Shown piece by piece: positions 62,035 through 64,000 of a stretch of DNA of 64,000 nucleotides. How positions within the stretch are numbered: the stretch's first letter is position 1; each line of letters opens with the position of its first letter. Under the pieces are notes generated by a model, which saw nothing but the letters and a program-made list of their open reading frames with translations, searched no databases and was not told where the DNA came from. Made by a program: the position numbers and the translations under genes. This DNA is from Selaginella moellendorffii (lineage: Eukaryota; Streptophyta; Lycopodiopsida; Selaginellales; Selaginellaceae), in NCBI RefSeq assembly GCF_000143415.4, contig NW_003314323.1, positions 252,499 through 316,498 of the forward strand, in the 5' to 3' direction.

Positions 62035-64000
62035 ATGGCCTATCGCCGTCTCCTCCTTATTCTCACGCTCGGCCTCTTCGCAGCACCGGCTCAAGTTTCA
62101 GGCCAACCGGGTCAGTAGCATCTCTCTCTCATCAGAAAACATCAAACGAAGAAGAACAAGCTCTCATCTCATATTTTGACAGGTTTCTTGAGCCTGGACT
62201 GCGGAGCTTTTGACAGCCACACTGATGACAATGGCATCAATTGGACACCCGATGACAGCTTTATCACCACTGGAGTCCCAGCCTCCATTTCAAGCTCCTT
62301 GAAAGCGGGCACGGCCATCCTGCAGCGGCTTCGATACTTTCCAGACACCTCCCGGAAGCACTGCTATGCACTTCCGGTTTTGGTGGGAGAGAACTACATC
62401 TTGAGGCCGTGGTTCTACTATGACCGCCTGGAATCAACTTTGGCGGAATTTGAGATTATGATTAGTGCAAACACAGTGGTTAACTTGAGGATTAAAGGGC
62501 AGTCGACATCGTATTATGAGTTTGTGGTGAAAGCCACGAACTCGACGCTGGATCTGTGCCTCGGAACCCGCTCCGCCTCACCGGCAAACATCCCATTCAT
62601 CTCCGCGATCGAGCTCAGAAGGCTCCCTCCTGGAATGCGAGCAAATGCTTCGGATTCCAGTGAGGTTTTGGTCATGTCGAGAAGGATCAACCTTGGAGCA
62701 GCTTCGGATTCAGACATCAGGTGACAAACTCCCTCAGATATTTGTATCCTATCTTCTTTTCATCTTAATTCTGCCAGGTATCCTGATGATCCCTACGATC
62801 GGATATGGAGAGCTGATAATGGTTTCAGCAACATAAGGAGCTATCCGCGGATTAGCACCAACGCAACGGGTTTTACGGACAAAACTTACAACAAGCCTCC
62901 TCCTGCGGTGATGAGAACCGCCATCACCTCCACGTCCGTCATGGTTTTCGAGTTTCCAGCAAACCTCGATGCAACAAAGTACTATGTAAACTTTTACTTT
63001 GCCGAGTTTGGAAACAGCACGAGGGATTTCGTGGTTCAATTCAACAGAAGCTCGTTTCCCACCACACTGACTACGACTAATGTTAGCCTCCAGCCTCAGA
63101 CTTTTGTGCAAATGTACTTTCCAGTTCTTCTGGAGCTCTCCAATCCAACACCCTTCTCCTTCGTCCCAGCGCCGAACGGCTCAATCCTGAATGCGGCCGA
63201 GCTTTTCAAGTACATGGGAGATCTTCTTCCAGGAACAGAACCCGACGATGGTCCGCCCGATTGCCTTTTGTTCCTGAAACACCTTCTGTTTGATTTGCTT
63301 TTTCTTTGCTGCAACAGTGATAGCGATACGGGAAGTGATGAACGATTTTAATCTGTCTGGATGGTCCGGAGATCCATGCCGGCCTGTCTCTTACACTTGG
63401 AGATGGATCACTTGTGCCACAGGCATAATCCCGGCAAGGATCACCGAGCTGTGAGTGAGATTAGGAGGAGTTCCCTCGAGAAAGAACTTATATATATGTG
63501 AATCTACAGGAACTTATCCAACCGTGGTCTCAAAGGCAACATATCCGGATCCATCGCAAAGCTAGCACATCTGACAAAAATGTAAAACTGATGAACATTC
63601 TTAATTTCTCTAAATTTTCATGTGGTTTTATTATCAGATATCTGGATAACAACGCATTGACAGGGCCAGTTCCAAGTTTTAGCTCCTTGAAGAACCTCAC
63701 GGTCCTGTGAGTATGTTGTATTGTTCTAAGAAAAAAACGTAACAGCCTTTCTCTGTGTTCATATCTTACAGGTCCCTAAACAACAACAGTTTCGATTGCA
63801 TACCACCGGAACGACAATCCTCTTTCAAGTCAGAATTTACGTTGTTTCTCTAGTCTGATGCATAATTATATCTTTTTTCCAGCGGTTCAAATGTCCCATT
63901 ATGCGCAAAGGTGCCCGAGAAAATCTTCGCCAAGAAGAAAAGCAACACAAAAATCATAGTTGAAATAGCAGTACCATGTGTAGCGCTACTGTTAGTTGGA
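62035..64000 (+). CDS. Malectin-like/LRR receptor-like kinase (LRR-RLK subfamily I type), 5' part, runs off window
   Basis: Exons 62035-62110, 62183-62720, 62778-63250, 63318-63450, 63510-63581, 63638-63706, 63772-63828 and 63883 to beyond 64,000. All joins keep frame. Signal peptide (MAYRRLLLILTLGLFAAPAQ), a malectin-like domain over exons 2-3 (FLSLDCGAFDSHTDDNG; IWRADNGFSNIRSYPR), WSGDPC before the LRRs, then three short LRR exons (72 and 69 nt, one repeat each), a juxtamembrane basic stretch (KKKSNTK) and the start of a TM helix (IIVEIAVPCVALLLVG) at the window edge. Plasma-membrane receptor. Arabidopsis relatives act in defence and symbiosis-like signalling. The kinase domain is expected outside the window. 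Confidence 0.9.

Overview
This is eukaryotic plant DNA, most likely a lycophyte of the Selaginella type. The evidence is spliceosomal introns that are mostly 50-70 nt, intronless pentatricopeptide (PPR) genes, plant-specific families (R2R3-MYB, plant bHLH with an ACT-like tail, malectin-LRR receptor kinases, Lsi2-like transporters), plant LTR retrotransposons with a tRNA-iMet primer site, and very compact GC-rich gene islands between AT-rich transposon graveyards. The species is inferred; I could not run a database search. Exon boundaries are manual GT-AG joins that keep frame.

Region 1 (1-3,720) is a broken minus-strand Ty3/gypsy element (gag, RT, RNase H remnants) next to LTR-like sequence that contains a strange homopolymer-rich stretch. 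Region 2 (3,721-27,412) holds the most interesting arrangement: three tandem R2R3-MYB plus bHLH gene pairs, all on the minus strand, each with the MYB upstream of the bHLH. Pair 1 is bHLH 5,154-5,971 plus a MYB cut into two halves (6,318-6,735 and 20,927-21,190). Pair 2 is bHLH 21,297-22,080 plus MYB 22,273-23,033. Pair 3 is bHLH 25,199-26,005 plus MYB 26,450-27,367. The pair-1 MYB was split by a 14-kb nested insertion. A gypsy element (6,736-20,926) sits in its last exon with CTCCT on both sides. That element contains a PIF/Harbinger transposon (about 7.0-10.2 kb) and a complete coding-free LTR element (12,783-20,056) with two 1,148-bp LTRs, primer site, polypurine tract and GTAGC target duplication. 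Pairs 1 and 3 also share flanking sequence, in which one block of about 480 bp beside a microsatellite is inverted.

Region 3 (27,709-31,192) is a divergent pair: an FkbM-type methyltransferase (minus) and an FHA-domain coiled-coil protein (plus), whose start codons are 151 bp apart. Region 4 (31,193-37,650) is decayed transposon DNA: two LTR-like arms in inverted orientation around a gypsy pol fragment, a minisatellite, and a second PIF/Harbinger relic, all strongly depleted of C on the matching strand.

Region 5 (37,736-54,100) is gene-dense: methionine sulfoxide reductase B, a convergent pair of Lsi2-like efflux transporters (one with introns, one intronless), a plastid-targeted small multidrug-export-family membrane protein, two PPR proteins, the V-ATPase proteolipid subunit c between them, and a tandem-repeat coiled-coil protein of unknown function. 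Spacers here are as short as 30-155 bp. Region 6 (54,100-56,800) is AT-rich with near-perfect hairpins. Region 7 (56,800-64,000) has a peptidase M16 relic and a tandem cluster of malectin-LRR receptor-like kinases: two dead copies, one signal-peptide relic, and an apparently intact gene that runs off the window end.
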